Shown piece after piece: positions 8,084 to 14,797 of a DNA stretch of 41,135 nt (the first letter of the stretch is position 1; each line of letters starts with the position of its first letter). Under the pieces are notes generated by a model. That model had not been told where the DNA came from. It made no database searches and was given only the letters and a program-made list of their open reading frames with translations. This DNA comes from Ohessyouella blattaphilus (GTDB lineage: Bacteria; Bacillota; Clostridia; Lachnospirales; Lachnospiraceae), in NCBI RefSeq assembly GCF_024721265.1, contig NZ_JAMXOC010000027.1, forward strand, positions 1 to 41,135. Reading direction: 5' to 3'. Both the position numbers and the translations under genes were made by a program.

Positions 8084-8716
8084 ATGGCTTTTGATTATAA
8101 GAAAGAATATAAAGAATTTTACCTTCCACCGAAGACTCCAACCATTGTGGACGTGCCGGCGATGAACTATCTGGCTGTGACTGGAAAAGGGAACCCTAAT
8201 GAAGAGGACGGTGCTTATAAGAAAGCTGTAGGGCTACTGTATGCCATCGCCTACACTCTAAAGATGAGCTATAAAGGAGATCACCATATTGACGGCTATT
8301 TTCAATATGTGGTCCCACCTCTTGAAGGCTTTTGGTGGCAGGAAGGCATAAAAGGCGTGGACTATACTCACAAAAACGACTTTCAATGGATCTCTTTAAT
8401 TCGCCTTCCTGATTTTATAACACCCGCGGACTTTGATTGGGCTATCGGCGAGGCTACTCGGAAGAAGAAACAAGACTTCTCCCCAGTAGAATTTCTCTCC
8501 TATCACGAAGGTCTCTGTGTCCAGTGCATGCACATAGGTGCCTACGATGATGAACCAAAAACGGTGGCGAAGATGACCGCCTTTGCCGAAGAAAACGGCT
8601 ATACTAGCGATTTTACCGATACTAGGTATCACCACGAAATCTACCTAAGCGATCCCCGTAAGGGAAGTATCGATAAGCAAAGAACCGTCGTTCGCCACCC
8701 GATAAAACCGCTTTAA
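8084..8716 (+). CDS. GyrI-like domain protein
   Basis: This 210-aa protein of the GyrI-like / SOUL-type small-molecule-binding superfamily opens with MAFDYKKEYKEFYLPPKTPTIVDVPAMNYLAVTGKGNP, the form typical of stand-alone GyrI-like proteins in Firmicutes, and has YHHEIYLSDPRK near the end. The fold binds amphipathic compounds; some members hydrolyse reactive cyclopropyl compounds or sequester gyrase inhibitors (family knowledge). With the ClbS/DfsB-like gene immediately upstream, this suggests a chemical-protection operon. Its stop overlaps the stop of the convergent aldose-epimerase gene. Confidence 0.82.
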   Translation: MAFDYKKEYKEFYLPPKTPTIVDVPAMNYLAVTGKGNPNEEDGAYKKAVGLLYAIAYTLKMSYKGDHHIDGYFQYVVPPLEGFWWQEGIKGVDYTHKNDFQWISLIRLPDFITPADFDWAIGEATRKKKQDFSPVEFLSYHEGLCVQCMHIGAYDDEPKTVAKMTAFAEENGYTSDFTDTRYHHEIYLSDPRKGSIDKQRTVVRHPIKPL

Positions 8717-9630
8717 ATTAAGGTGTCGTCTCGCAGAGAATCCACTAAGTCGTTCTTTCCTTTAATCGTAATGCTCCACTGATTCTCATAACTACTAGCC
8801 GGCGCTAGGGAAATTAAATCCTGCTGTTCTTCTAGTGCCTGAATGCCTCCCGCCTTTCCCGGTAGTGATGACCAAGGCTCAACACACACGTAGTTTACCT
8901 CTGTATGCGGACGGTGCCAAATCCCCAGATAATCCATATCATTATAAGCGAAGTGAATCTCCCGAGAATCAACCTTTGACTTAAGCGCAATCCCCTTTGC
9001 CATATCCTTTAAGACAATGGCATCCTCATCAAATAAGGAATGCTCTAAATCTATTCGCCTATCTTCTTTTAACTCATAAGGCGTATCGGCTCCGTTAATG
9101 AAGCACTCCGCTGTAAAGCCAACACGCATAGGCTTACACTCTTCGCTAAACTCAAGGTAACCGTCTTCAAATACGCCTTTCTCTAGGGGTACATTAAAGC
9201 CTGGATGACCACCAATGCCAAAATACATCGTCTCGCTCCCAGTATTGTCTACCTGGTACGTAATCTTTAACCTATTATCCTCTAGGCTATACTTAACCCT
9301 TAAGATAAAGTCAAAAGGATATACCTTCTTCGTCTCGTCCGTCGCTTCTAGTTGATACGTAACGCTACTTTCACTGCTCTCTTCAATTGGCATCTCCATT
9401 TTCGGTGAAAATCCGTGAATCGGCAAGGTATACTCTGTCCCTTTGTAGGTATACTTTCCTTCCGTTAGGCGACCAATATAAGGAAAGAGTGTCGGCCCCC
9501 GGCCCCGCCAGTGCTCACTTTCTCCTTGCCACAAGTATTCGGTACCCTCTTGGTCTTTAATTGACCAAAACTCGGCGCCGACGGAATTCACCTCTACAGT
9601 TAAGTATTTATTTTTAATTTCTGTAATCAT
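8713..9630 (-). CDS. Aldose 1-epimerase family protein (LacX-like)
   Basis: This 305-aa protein of the galactose-mutarotase-like beta-sandwich family interconverts alpha and beta anomers of sugars or sugar phosphates. Visible landmarks are GRGPTLFPYIGRL (N-terminal), LPIHGFS with the first conserved His, FGIGGHPGFNVPL with the second, and VCVEPW with the Glu-Pro-Trp of the active site. The length fits the LacX/YeaD branch. The start ATG at 9630 has AAGGAG upstream; that ribosome site lies inside the decayed gene tail at 9627-9705, whose TGA overlaps this ATG (ATGA). The substrate is unknown. Confidence 0.85.
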   Translation of the reverse strand: MITEIKNKYLTVEVNSVGAEFWSIKDQEGTEYLWQGESEHWRGRGPTLFPYIGRLTEGKYTYKGTEYTLPIHGFSPKMEMPIEESSESSVTYQLEATDETKKVYPFDFILRVKYSLEDNRLKITYQVDNTGSETMYFGIGGHPGFNVPLEKGVFEDGYLEFSEECKPMRVGFTAECFINGADTPYELKEDRRIDLEHSLFDEDAIVLKDMAKGIALKSKVDSREIHFAYNDMDYLGIWHRPHTEVNYVCVEPWSSLPGKAGGIQALEEQQDLISLAPASSYENQWSITIKGKNDLVDSLRDDTLI

Positions 9631-9705
9631 TTTAAAGTTCTCCTTTTTCCCATATATTGAACCGCAATTCGGTTCTCTGGTATATTATTGCATAAGTCAT
9701 TGTTT
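9627..9705 (-). pseudogene. 3' remnant of a second membrane-protein gene
   Basis: On the minus strand this stretch reads DLCNNIPENRIAVQYMGKR, nearly identical to the C-terminus of the intact gene at 9946-11061 (YLCDNKPENRIAVQYMGKR). At DNA level 9642-9682 matches 9961-10001 with two differences, both synonymous. No more of the paralogue is recognisable. The remnant frame ends in a TGA overlapping the aldose-epimerase ATG. It reads as the eroded tail of a tandem duplicate, separated from its sister by the small ORF at 9761-9934. Confidence 0.75.
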
Positions 9706-9728
9706 TTTTCGACCTTCCCAGCTATAAT
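9700..9728 (+). promoter_or_regulatory. Promoter of small ORF
   Basis: TTGTTT and TATAAT are separated by 17 bp, about 32 bp upstream of the ATG at 9761. The -10 is consensus and the -35 is weaker. Confidence 0.55.
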
Positions 9729-9760
9729 ATGTACAATTAATTCCTAACAAGGAGGATGCC

Positions 9761-9934
9761 ATGTCAAATATTAAACCAAAACCAGATATAGGGAAGCGTT
9801 CCGAGATATCAGACGATGTAGTGCAGATCTTAATGAATGAACTTACGAGAGGGAAAACATCCGGTGAAGAAAATGGGTGGCTTACATCTGAGGATGTGAG
9901 AAAGCACTTCAAAAGTAAATTTAAGTATAAATAA
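9761..9934 (+). CDS. Small hypothetical protein, 57 aa
   Basis: This short gene has a strong AAGGAGGATGCC ribosome site, an upstream promoter and its own terminator at 9937-9958, so it is probably expressed. The protein is charged and soluble, with a putative helix SEISDDVVQILMNEL and a C-terminal GWLTSEDVRKHFKSKFKYK. It has the size and character of an antitoxin or small DNA-binding protein, but no toxin gene is adjacent and I do not recognise the family. It lies between an intact gene and a remnant of its duplicate, suggesting a later arrival. Confidence 0.65.
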   Translation: MSNIKPKPDIGKRSEISDDVVQILMNELTRGKTSGEENGWLTSEDVRKHFKSKFKYK

Positions 9935-9936
9935 CT

Positions 9937-9958
9937 ACCGCTGGTTTATACCAGCGGT
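9937..9958 (+). terminator. Intrinsic terminator of small ORF
   Basis: ACCGCTGGT and ACCAGCGGT pair across TTAT, followed by TTTCCTTTTT. The stem overlaps the last codons and stop of the convergent membrane-protein gene (9946). Confidence 0.75.
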
Positions 9959-11061
9959 TTCCTTTTTCCCATGTACTGAACCGCAATTCGGTTCTCTGGT
10001 TTGTTGTCACAAAGATAGAGCACAAAGAGAAAGAACCACTCTAATGGCTTCATTAAGATATAGACGATGTCTGCCATCACTTTACTCTTTATGCCTTTGG
10101 CAATTGGAAATCCATACGTATCGTAGAACCTCCGAATTACGCGGTGGGTCTTCGGTAATCGTTCTTGTATTAATTCCTCAAAAGCGTTCGCCACACATAG
10201 CTGCCGATTAACAATCACCTTGTGTCCGTGACGGACTCCTAATCGTAGCGGCTTTACCACCTGCTCGTGCCCACCGGCGGCCACGGTACAAAGGTAATGC
10301 TCATCCATGTAGATATTCTGGGGCCCTTCCTTTAGAGAAAGACGCCAATCACTGGTTTCGGTCCAAGCTTTAATAATCGCATCTGGCCGCTGACCAAAGA
10401 GGAGCAGAATTATTATCCCTGCCATCAATAAGGGCACTGTGAATACAAAGGCATAGAAAGGCCAACGGTTGGCATTTTGTAGCCTAACATTAAGATTCTG
10501 AAGGAAACGATTTTGGTAACGCTCCTCTTCATTGTAGATGCACTTATTCCCCTTAAAAATCAAGTAGCGAATCATTTTGACAGAAAGCAAAATATAGTTT
10601 AGTGGAAACAATGTAAGAAGAAGCATATCTGTCGCTACGGATATTTGAATAATCCATAAAAGACAAAGTAGCATCCCCACGTATTGTCCTGCAATTGTGC
10701 TAACCAAAATTAGTGGCGAAGCCTTTTTGTAATTGATCGCCCGTAGCATAATATACGTTAGCAAAGAGATAACGGCAAAGAAAACGATAGTTCCCAGGCC
10801 CTCGGTCCAAATTGGCATATGCTTCTGATTATTGTAGAGCTGTGCGTCCCAGTCAGCGAAGTAAATATCACTAAGTCCCATATAAAACAAACTGAAAGTC
10901 ACGCCTAGAAGAAAGGTAAGGACTTCACTCACCACTTCTAATTTGCTCTTATAAAGCTTTTCTGGACTTCTCATTAGATAGTATCCATTAAGCCCGGTTA
11001 AGATAAGGGGCATACCGAGGAAAAAGAACACCAGTAGAAGCTGTAGTATACTAGTCATCAT
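9946..11061 (-). CDS. Multi-pass membrane protein of unknown function (possibly DUF6688-like)
   Basis: This is a 371-aa protein. The first 250 residues hold about seven hydrophobic segments, and the C-terminal 120 form a soluble part with DEHYLCTVAAGGHEQVVKPL, RHGHKVIVNRQLCVANAFEELI and a final PLEWFFLFVLYLCDNKPENRIAVQYMGK. It resembles uncharacterised Clostridia proteins I recall as DUF6688. No catalytic motif is recognised, although the conserved GGH, HGH and Cys residues suggest metal or ligand binding. The start overlaps the stop of the XRE regulator, with GAGG six bases upstream, making it the last gene of the DUF2975 operon. A tail of a duplicate copy is at 9627-9705. Confidence 0.7.
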   Translation of the reverse strand: MMTSILQLLLVFFFLGMPLILTGLNGYYLMRSPEKLYKSKLEVVSEVLTFLLGVTFSLFYMGLSDIYFADWDAQLYNNQKHMPIWTEGLGTIVFFAVISLLTYIMLRAINYKKASPLILVSTIAGQYVGMLLCLLWIIQISVATDMLLLTLFPLNYILLSVKMIRYLIFKGNKCIYNEEERYQNRFLQNLNVRLQNANRWPFYAFVFTVPLLMAGIIILLLFGQRPDAIIKAWTETSDWRLSLKEGPQNIYMDEHYLCTVAAGGHEQVVKPLRLGVRHGHKVIVNRQLCVANAFEELIQERLPKTHRVIRRFYDTYGFPIAKGIKSKVMADIVYILMKPLEWFFLFVLYLCDNKPENRIAVQYMGKRKPLV

Positions 11062-11275
11062 CCGTCACCTCGTCTTCTCGGTATTCAAGGATATCTCCCG
11101 GCTGACAATCTAAATGCTTACAGATAGCGTCTAAGGTCGAAAAGCGAATCGCCTTGGCTTTTCCATTTTTTAGAATCGAAATATTCGCCATGGTAATCCC
11201 TACCTTATTCGTAAGCTCCGTTACACTCATCTTCCGCTTCGCTAGCATTACATCGATATTTATTATAATTGCCAT
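11051..11275 (-). CDS. XRE/YozG-type small transcriptional regulator
   Basis: This 74-aa protein is a single Cro/C1-type helix-turn-helix domain (MLAKRKMSVTELTNKVGITMANISILKNGKAKAIRFSTLDAICKHLDCQPGDIL). This subtype is regularly encoded beside DUF2975 membrane proteins, as here. The ATG at 11275 is chosen over one at 11281 because GGGGGAG then has a 6-nt spacing. It sits between the DUF2975 gene and the larger membrane protein on the same strand and probably autoregulates the operon through the AT palindrome at 11837-11848. Confidence 0.88.
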   Translation of the reverse strand: MAIIINIDVMLAKRKMSVTELTNKVGITMANISILKNGKAKAIRFSTLDAICKHLDCQPGDILEYREDEVTDDD

Positions 11276-11288
11276 GCTCATCTCCCCC

Positions 11289-11768
11289 TTATATCGTCAG
11301 CTCATTTTCTGCTTTGATTTCCAGCGCCTGTTCGAGTAACCGTCTAAGAACCGCCGCAAATACCATAACGACAAAGGCTGCACCAGCAGCAAAGGCCCCC
11401 ATTAAAATAATGCCCGGGGCATCTTCGTATTGTGCTACAAAATATAGGGCTGGCAAAAAGAGCACGTAGAGAAGACCAATGACAAAGGCGATTCTCTTTA
11501 TTACCATCAAAGAGGTAACGGATTCTCTAGAAAAGGCACGCCGCTTATCAATTAGCTTAAGAAGCTTATACCCTTCTCTTAATACACCTAAAAAAAGAAT
11601 TGCCGTGATTCCTACGAGCACTTCAAGTCCTATGTAAGGCAGAGGGTCTGGTGTTCGCTCCCCAAGCATATTCTTAGCTAGCGCGGAGCCGCATACCATA
11701 AAGATAAAGAGTGTGACAAGAGTCATTAAGATAATCGTCAATTTCAAAAACAAATTTTCATATTTCAT
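11289..11768 (-). CDS. DUF2975 membrane protein
   Basis: This 159-aa protein has four predicted transmembrane helices (about residues 10-32, 44-63, 91-115 and 119-142) and the RRAFSRESVTSLMVIKRIAF segment typical of DUF2975. The family function is unknown, but it is nearly always followed by a YozG-type XRE gene, which is the case here with a 13-nt gap. GGAGG precedes the ATG. It is first in a three-gene operon driven by the promoter at 11809-11837. Confidence 0.85.
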   Translation of the reverse strand: MKYENLFLKLTIILMTLVTLFIFMVCGSALAKNMLGERTPDPLPYIGLEVLVGITAILFLGVLREGYKLLKLIDKRRAFSRESVTSLMVIKRIAFVIGLLYVLFLPALYFVAQYEDAPGIILMGAFAAGAAFVVMVFAAVLRRLLEQALEIKAENELTI

Positions 11769-11808
11769 AAGTAGAATCCTCCTTATTCAGTGTCGCCTGC
11801 TTAAAAGT

Positions 11809-11848
11809 ATCCTACCTATTCATTTATCGTTTGTCAATAAATATTTAT
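11809..11848 (-). promoter_or_regulatory. DUF2975 operon promoter and AT palindrome inside IclR 3' end
   Basis: On the minus strand TTGACA (11837-11832) and TAGGAT (11814-11809) are 17 bp apart. The palindrome ATAAATATTTAT (11837-11848) abuts the -35, and GATAAAT recurs downstream of it. The palindrome encodes the last residues of the IclR protein, and the IclR stop TGA is part of the TTGACA. Confidence 0.75.
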
Positions 11849-12595
11849 CATTATTTTTTCTTTTGTCTCTAAAATATGCTTAGCAATTTCGGTCATACGC
11901 TTATCGTCCATTCGGTATATCGGTGCCGAAAGGCTAAAGGCATACTCCGATTCTGACCCTTTTGTTCCTAGGCTTGCTGCTACGCAGCGAATGCCCTCTT
12001 CATTTTCCTCGTCATCGATAGCGTAGCCGTTTTTACTAACTTTCTTAAGCTCCCTTTCTAGCTCCGAGAAATCAACGATGGTATGAGGAGTTAATGAGAC
12101 GATTTCGCTGTCGTTCCAGATTCTTGCAACTTTTTTAGAGGGCATATCCGCAAGTAGCGCTTTCCCTACACCGGAACAGTATAACGGCAATTGCTTTCCC
12201 AGTTGTGAAACCAGGCGGATCGAATTATTCGTGGACTCTATCTTATCGATATATACGGCGTTCATCCCGTCTAGTTGAACTAAGTGCACCGTCTCCCCCG
12301 TAAGATTAACCAGCTCTCGCAGATAAGGTCTAACCACTCTGGCAATATCGATATTATTTAAAATCTGATTGGAAAGGCCGCAGATTTTAAAGCTTAAGCG
12401 ATATTTATGCGTACTGGGCTCTTGAAACACGTAGCCCATATAGGCAAGAGAATTTAACAACCGATGAGCGGTGGTTTTATTCAGCTCCAATTCACTACTT
12501 AAATCCATTAGCCCCATGGCTCCCTTTGCGGCTAATAACTCGATTACAGCAAATAATTTATCGGCGACCTGAATCGGGTTTGTTTTCACTTCCAT
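11834..12595 (-). CDS. IclR-family transcriptional regulator (KdgR-like by context)
   Basis: This 253-aa protein has an N-terminal winged helix (residues about 8-70, GLMDLSSELELNKTTAHRLL) and an IclR effector domain (about 85-250, with YCSGVGKALLA and EEGIRCVAASL). It is divergent from the KDPG aldolase / KDG kinase operon, and IclR-type KdgR proteins regulate KDG metabolism in many bacteria. Tandem operator-like repeats lie in front of both kdgA and the distant kdgK, so I infer one regulator for both. The likely inducer is KDG or KDPG. A CGGAGG site precedes the ATG. Confidence 0.85.
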   Translation of the reverse strand: MEVKTNPIQVADKLFAVIELLAAKGAMGLMDLSSELELNKTTAHRLLNSLAYMGYVFQEPSTHKYRLSFKICGLSNQILNNIDIARVVRPYLRELVNLTGETVHLVQLDGMNAVYIDKIESTNNSIRLVSQLGKQLPLYCSGVGKALLADMPSKKVARIWNDSEIVSLTPHTIVDFSELERELKKVSKNGYAIDDEENEEGIRCVAASLGTKGSESEYAFSLSAPIYRMDDKRMTEIAKHILETKEKIMINIY

Positions 12596-12631
12596 AGTTA
12601 CCTCCGAATGTACATTTTTTTGAAATAAAGA

Positions 12632-12659
12632 TTGACTTCTTTCATTATAACGCTATAAT
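12632..12659 (+). promoter_or_regulatory. Promoter of kdgA-kdgK2 operon
   Basis: TTGACT and TATAAT with a 16-bp spacer, the same layout as the kdgK promoter at 4926-4953. Confidence 0.82.
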
Positions 12660-12669
12660 GAAAATATGT

Positions 12670-12711
12670 ATAGTTCCATATTGCAGAATATAGTTTCACA
12701 ATGCGAAATTC
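12670..12711. promoter_or_regulatory. Tandem operator-like repeats upstream of kdgA (IclR candidate)
   Basis: Repeats begin ATAGTTCC at 12670 and ATAGTTTC at 12690, a 20-bp period. The second, ATAGTTTCACAATGCGAAAT, contains TTTC-N6-GAAA. They align with the pair at 4960-5002 and likewise follow the -10. Confidence 0.68.
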
Positions 12712-12722
12712 AGGAGGTTGTA

Positions 12723-13682
12723 ATGAACGAAGTTTTAGAGAAAATCCAAAAATTAGGTATTGTACCCGTGGTGGTCCTTGATGATGCAGCTGATGCCGTT
12801 CCTTTAGCAAAAGCACTAATCGATGGTGGTCTTCCCGTTGCCGAAGTTACCTTTAGAACAGCAGCGGCTGAGGAATCCATTCGTCAAATGGCCGAAGCTT
12901 ACCCAGAGATGTTAATCGGTGCCGGAACCGTCTTAACTATCGAAAATGTTAAAAAAGCCGTTGCCGCTGGTGCTAAATTTATCGTTAGTCCAGGCCTTAA
13001 CCCAACAGTTGTAAAATACTGTGTGGATAATAACATTCCTGTTACTCCAGGAACTACCAACCCTTCGGATATTGAAGCTGCTTTAGAATTCGGCCTCGAG
13101 GTGGTTAAGTTCTTCCCAGCGGAAGCAGCTGGTGGGCTGAATATGATTAAGTCTATGGCCGCTCCCTATACAACGATGAAATTTATGCCCACTGGTGGTA
13201 TTGGTGCTCATAACATCAATGAATATCTCGCTTTTGATAAAATCATTGCTTGCGGTGGTAGCTGGATGGTAAAGGGCGATTTGATTAAGGCAAAAGACTT
13301 TGCTGGAATTACCAAACTTACGAAAGAAGCGGTGATGACCATGCTAGGCTTTGAGCTCGGTCATTTAGGTATCAATTGCGCCGATGAAGAAAGTGCTACC
13401 GATACCGCTCGCACTTTTGCTAATCTCTTTGGCTTGGAGGAAAAGAACGGCTCCTCTTCTGTCTTTGCCGGCAACATGGTGGAAGCGATGAAAGCCCCTT
13501 ATCTAGGTAGTAATGGACATCTAGCCATTAAGACCAATAATATTCTTCGGGCGATGAATTACCTAGAGACCCAAGGCGTCCAATTTGATATGGACACCGC
13601 AAAATATAAAAACGATAAGTTAATTGCCGTTTATATGAAAAATGAAATTGGTGGCTTTGCCATCCATCTATTACAGAAATAG
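12723..13682 (+). CDS. kdgA: KDPG/KHG aldolase with C-terminal VOC-like domain
   Basis: This is a 319-aa protein. Residues 1-205 are a complete class I 2-keto-3-deoxy-6-phosphogluconate / 4-hydroxy-2-oxoglutarate aldolase: AEVTFRT with Glu41, GAGTV, SPGLNP, and VVKFFPAE with the Schiff-base Lys129. It splits KDPG to pyruvate and glyceraldehyde-3-phosphate. Residues about 205-319 are an extra domain (GFELGHLGINCADEESA, LFGL, FAGNMVEAM, GHLAIKTNNI, GGFAIHLLQK) that looks like a vicinal-oxygen-chelate (glyoxalase-type) fold. Ordinary aldolases stop near 210 residues. The role of the extension is unknown. AGGAGG precedes the ATG; the second KDG kinase follows after 16 nt. Confidence 0.88.
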   Translation: MNEVLEKIQKLGIVPVVVLDDAADAVPLAKALIDGGLPVAEVTFRTAAAEESIRQMAEAYPEMLIGAGTVLTIENVKKAVAAGAKFIVSPGLNPTVVKYCVDNNIPVTPGTTNPSDIEAALEFGLEVVKFFPAEAAGGLNMIKSMAAPYTTMKFMPTGGIGAHNINEYLAFDKIIACGGSWMVKGDLIKAKDFAGITKLTKEAVMTMLGFELGHLGINCADEESATDTARTFANLFGLEEKNGSSSVFAGNMVEAMKAPYLGSNGHLAIKTNNILRAMNYLETQGVQFDMDTAKYKNDKLIAVYMKNEIGGFAIHLLQK

Positions 13683-13698
13683 GAAAGGAAGAAAGAAC

Positions 13699-14724
13699 AT
13701 GAGTAAAAAAGTAGTAACCTTTGGCGAATTGATGCTTAGACTGGCACCGGAGGGCTATACCCGGTTTGTACAAGCTGATTCCTTTGGCGCAACGTACGGT
13801 GGCGGCGAAGCCAACGTGGCTGTATCTTTAGCAAATTACGGGTTAGACGCCCGCTTTGTAACGAAACTTCCTAAGCACGAAATCGGCCAAGCAGCTGTCA
13901 ACTCACTCCGTCGATTTGGCGTTGACACCTCTTATATTACCAGAGGTGGCGATAAAGTAGGCATCTATTTTCTCGAAAAAGGGGCTTCCCAAAGACCTTC
14001 TAAGGTAATCTATGACCGCGCTGGCTCCGCTATCGCTACCGCAAAATCTGAGGATTTTAACTGGGATGAGATTTTTGACGGTGTTTCTTGGTTCCACTTT
14101 ACCGGTATCACCCCAGCCCTTGGCGACGATATCGCTGCCATCTGTGTAGAAGCGTGTAAAAAAGCCAAAGAAAAAGGGATTACCATCTCCTGTGATCTGA
14201 ATTACCGTAATAAATTATGGTCAAAGGAAAAAGCTTCACAGGTCATGAGCGAACTTTGTCAGTACGTTGATGTCTGCATCGCTAATGAAGAAGATGCTAG
14301 TGACGTCTTCGGCATCAAGGCTAAAGATACCGATGTAACTGCAGGTGAAGTCAATCACGAAGGCTATAAAGAAGTGGCAAAAGAGTTGATGGAACGCTTC
14401 TCCTTCTCTCACGTAGCCATTACCTTAAGAGAATCACTCTCCGCTAATGACAACAACTGGTCCGCTATGCTTTACGATGGCAACGACTATTTCTTCAGTA
14501 AGAAATACGCCATGCGCATTGTTGATCGAGTCGGTGGTGGTGACAGCTTTGGTGGCGGTCTAATCACTGCTCTCTTAGATGAAAAAGCACCTGCTGAGGT
14601 CATTGAGTTTGCTGTAGCTGCCTCTTGCCTAAAGCATTCTATTGAAGGAGATTATAATATGGTCTCTAAAGAGGAAGTGCTAAAGCTTGCCGGTGGTGAT
14701 GGTTCCGGCCGTGTTCAAAGATAA
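13699..14724 (+). CDS. kdgK: 2-keto-3-deoxygluconate kinase, PfkB family (second copy)
   Basis: This 341-aa PfkB-family kinase shares the layout of the kinase at 5014-6036 (TFGELMLRLAPEG, GGGEANVAVSLA, KLPKHEIGQAAVNSLRRFGV) but has GGGD (279-282) at the catalytic motif where the first has GSGD. It also carries an insertion before the C-terminal motif (DYFFSKKYAMRIVDRV). It is co-transcribed with the KDPG aldolase and therefore most probably makes KDPG for it. AAGGAAG precedes the ATG and a bidirectional terminator follows. Confidence 0.85.
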   Translation: MSKKVVTFGELMLRLAPEGYTRFVQADSFGATYGGGEANVAVSLANYGLDARFVTKLPKHEIGQAAVNSLRRFGVDTSYITRGGDKVGIYFLEKGASQRPSKVIYDRAGSAIATAKSEDFNWDEIFDGVSWFHFTGITPALGDDIAAICVEACKKAKEKGITISCDLNYRNKLWSKEKASQVMSELCQYVDVCIANEEDASDVFGIKAKDTDVTAGEVNHEGYKEVAKELMERFSFSHVAITLRESLSANDNNWSAMLYDGNDYFFSKKYAMRIVDRVGGGDSFGGGLITALLDEKAPAEVIEFAVAASCLKHSIEGDYNMVSKEEVLKLAGGDGSGRVQR

Positions 14725-14755
14725 TTCCTAAATTTTGATAAATAAAGTCGCAACG

Positions 14756-14793
14756 CAAAGGGCGAAGAGTTGATACTGACTCTTCGCCCTTTG
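14756..14793. terminator. Bidirectional terminator
   Basis: Arms CAAAGGGCGAAGAGT and ACTCTTCGCCCTTTG (15 bp, perfect) with an 8-nt loop lie between the convergent kdgK2 and LuxR-family genes. T-rich and A-rich flanks are short, so it is inferred to serve both sides. Confidence 0.8.
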
Positions 14794-14797
14794 TAAT

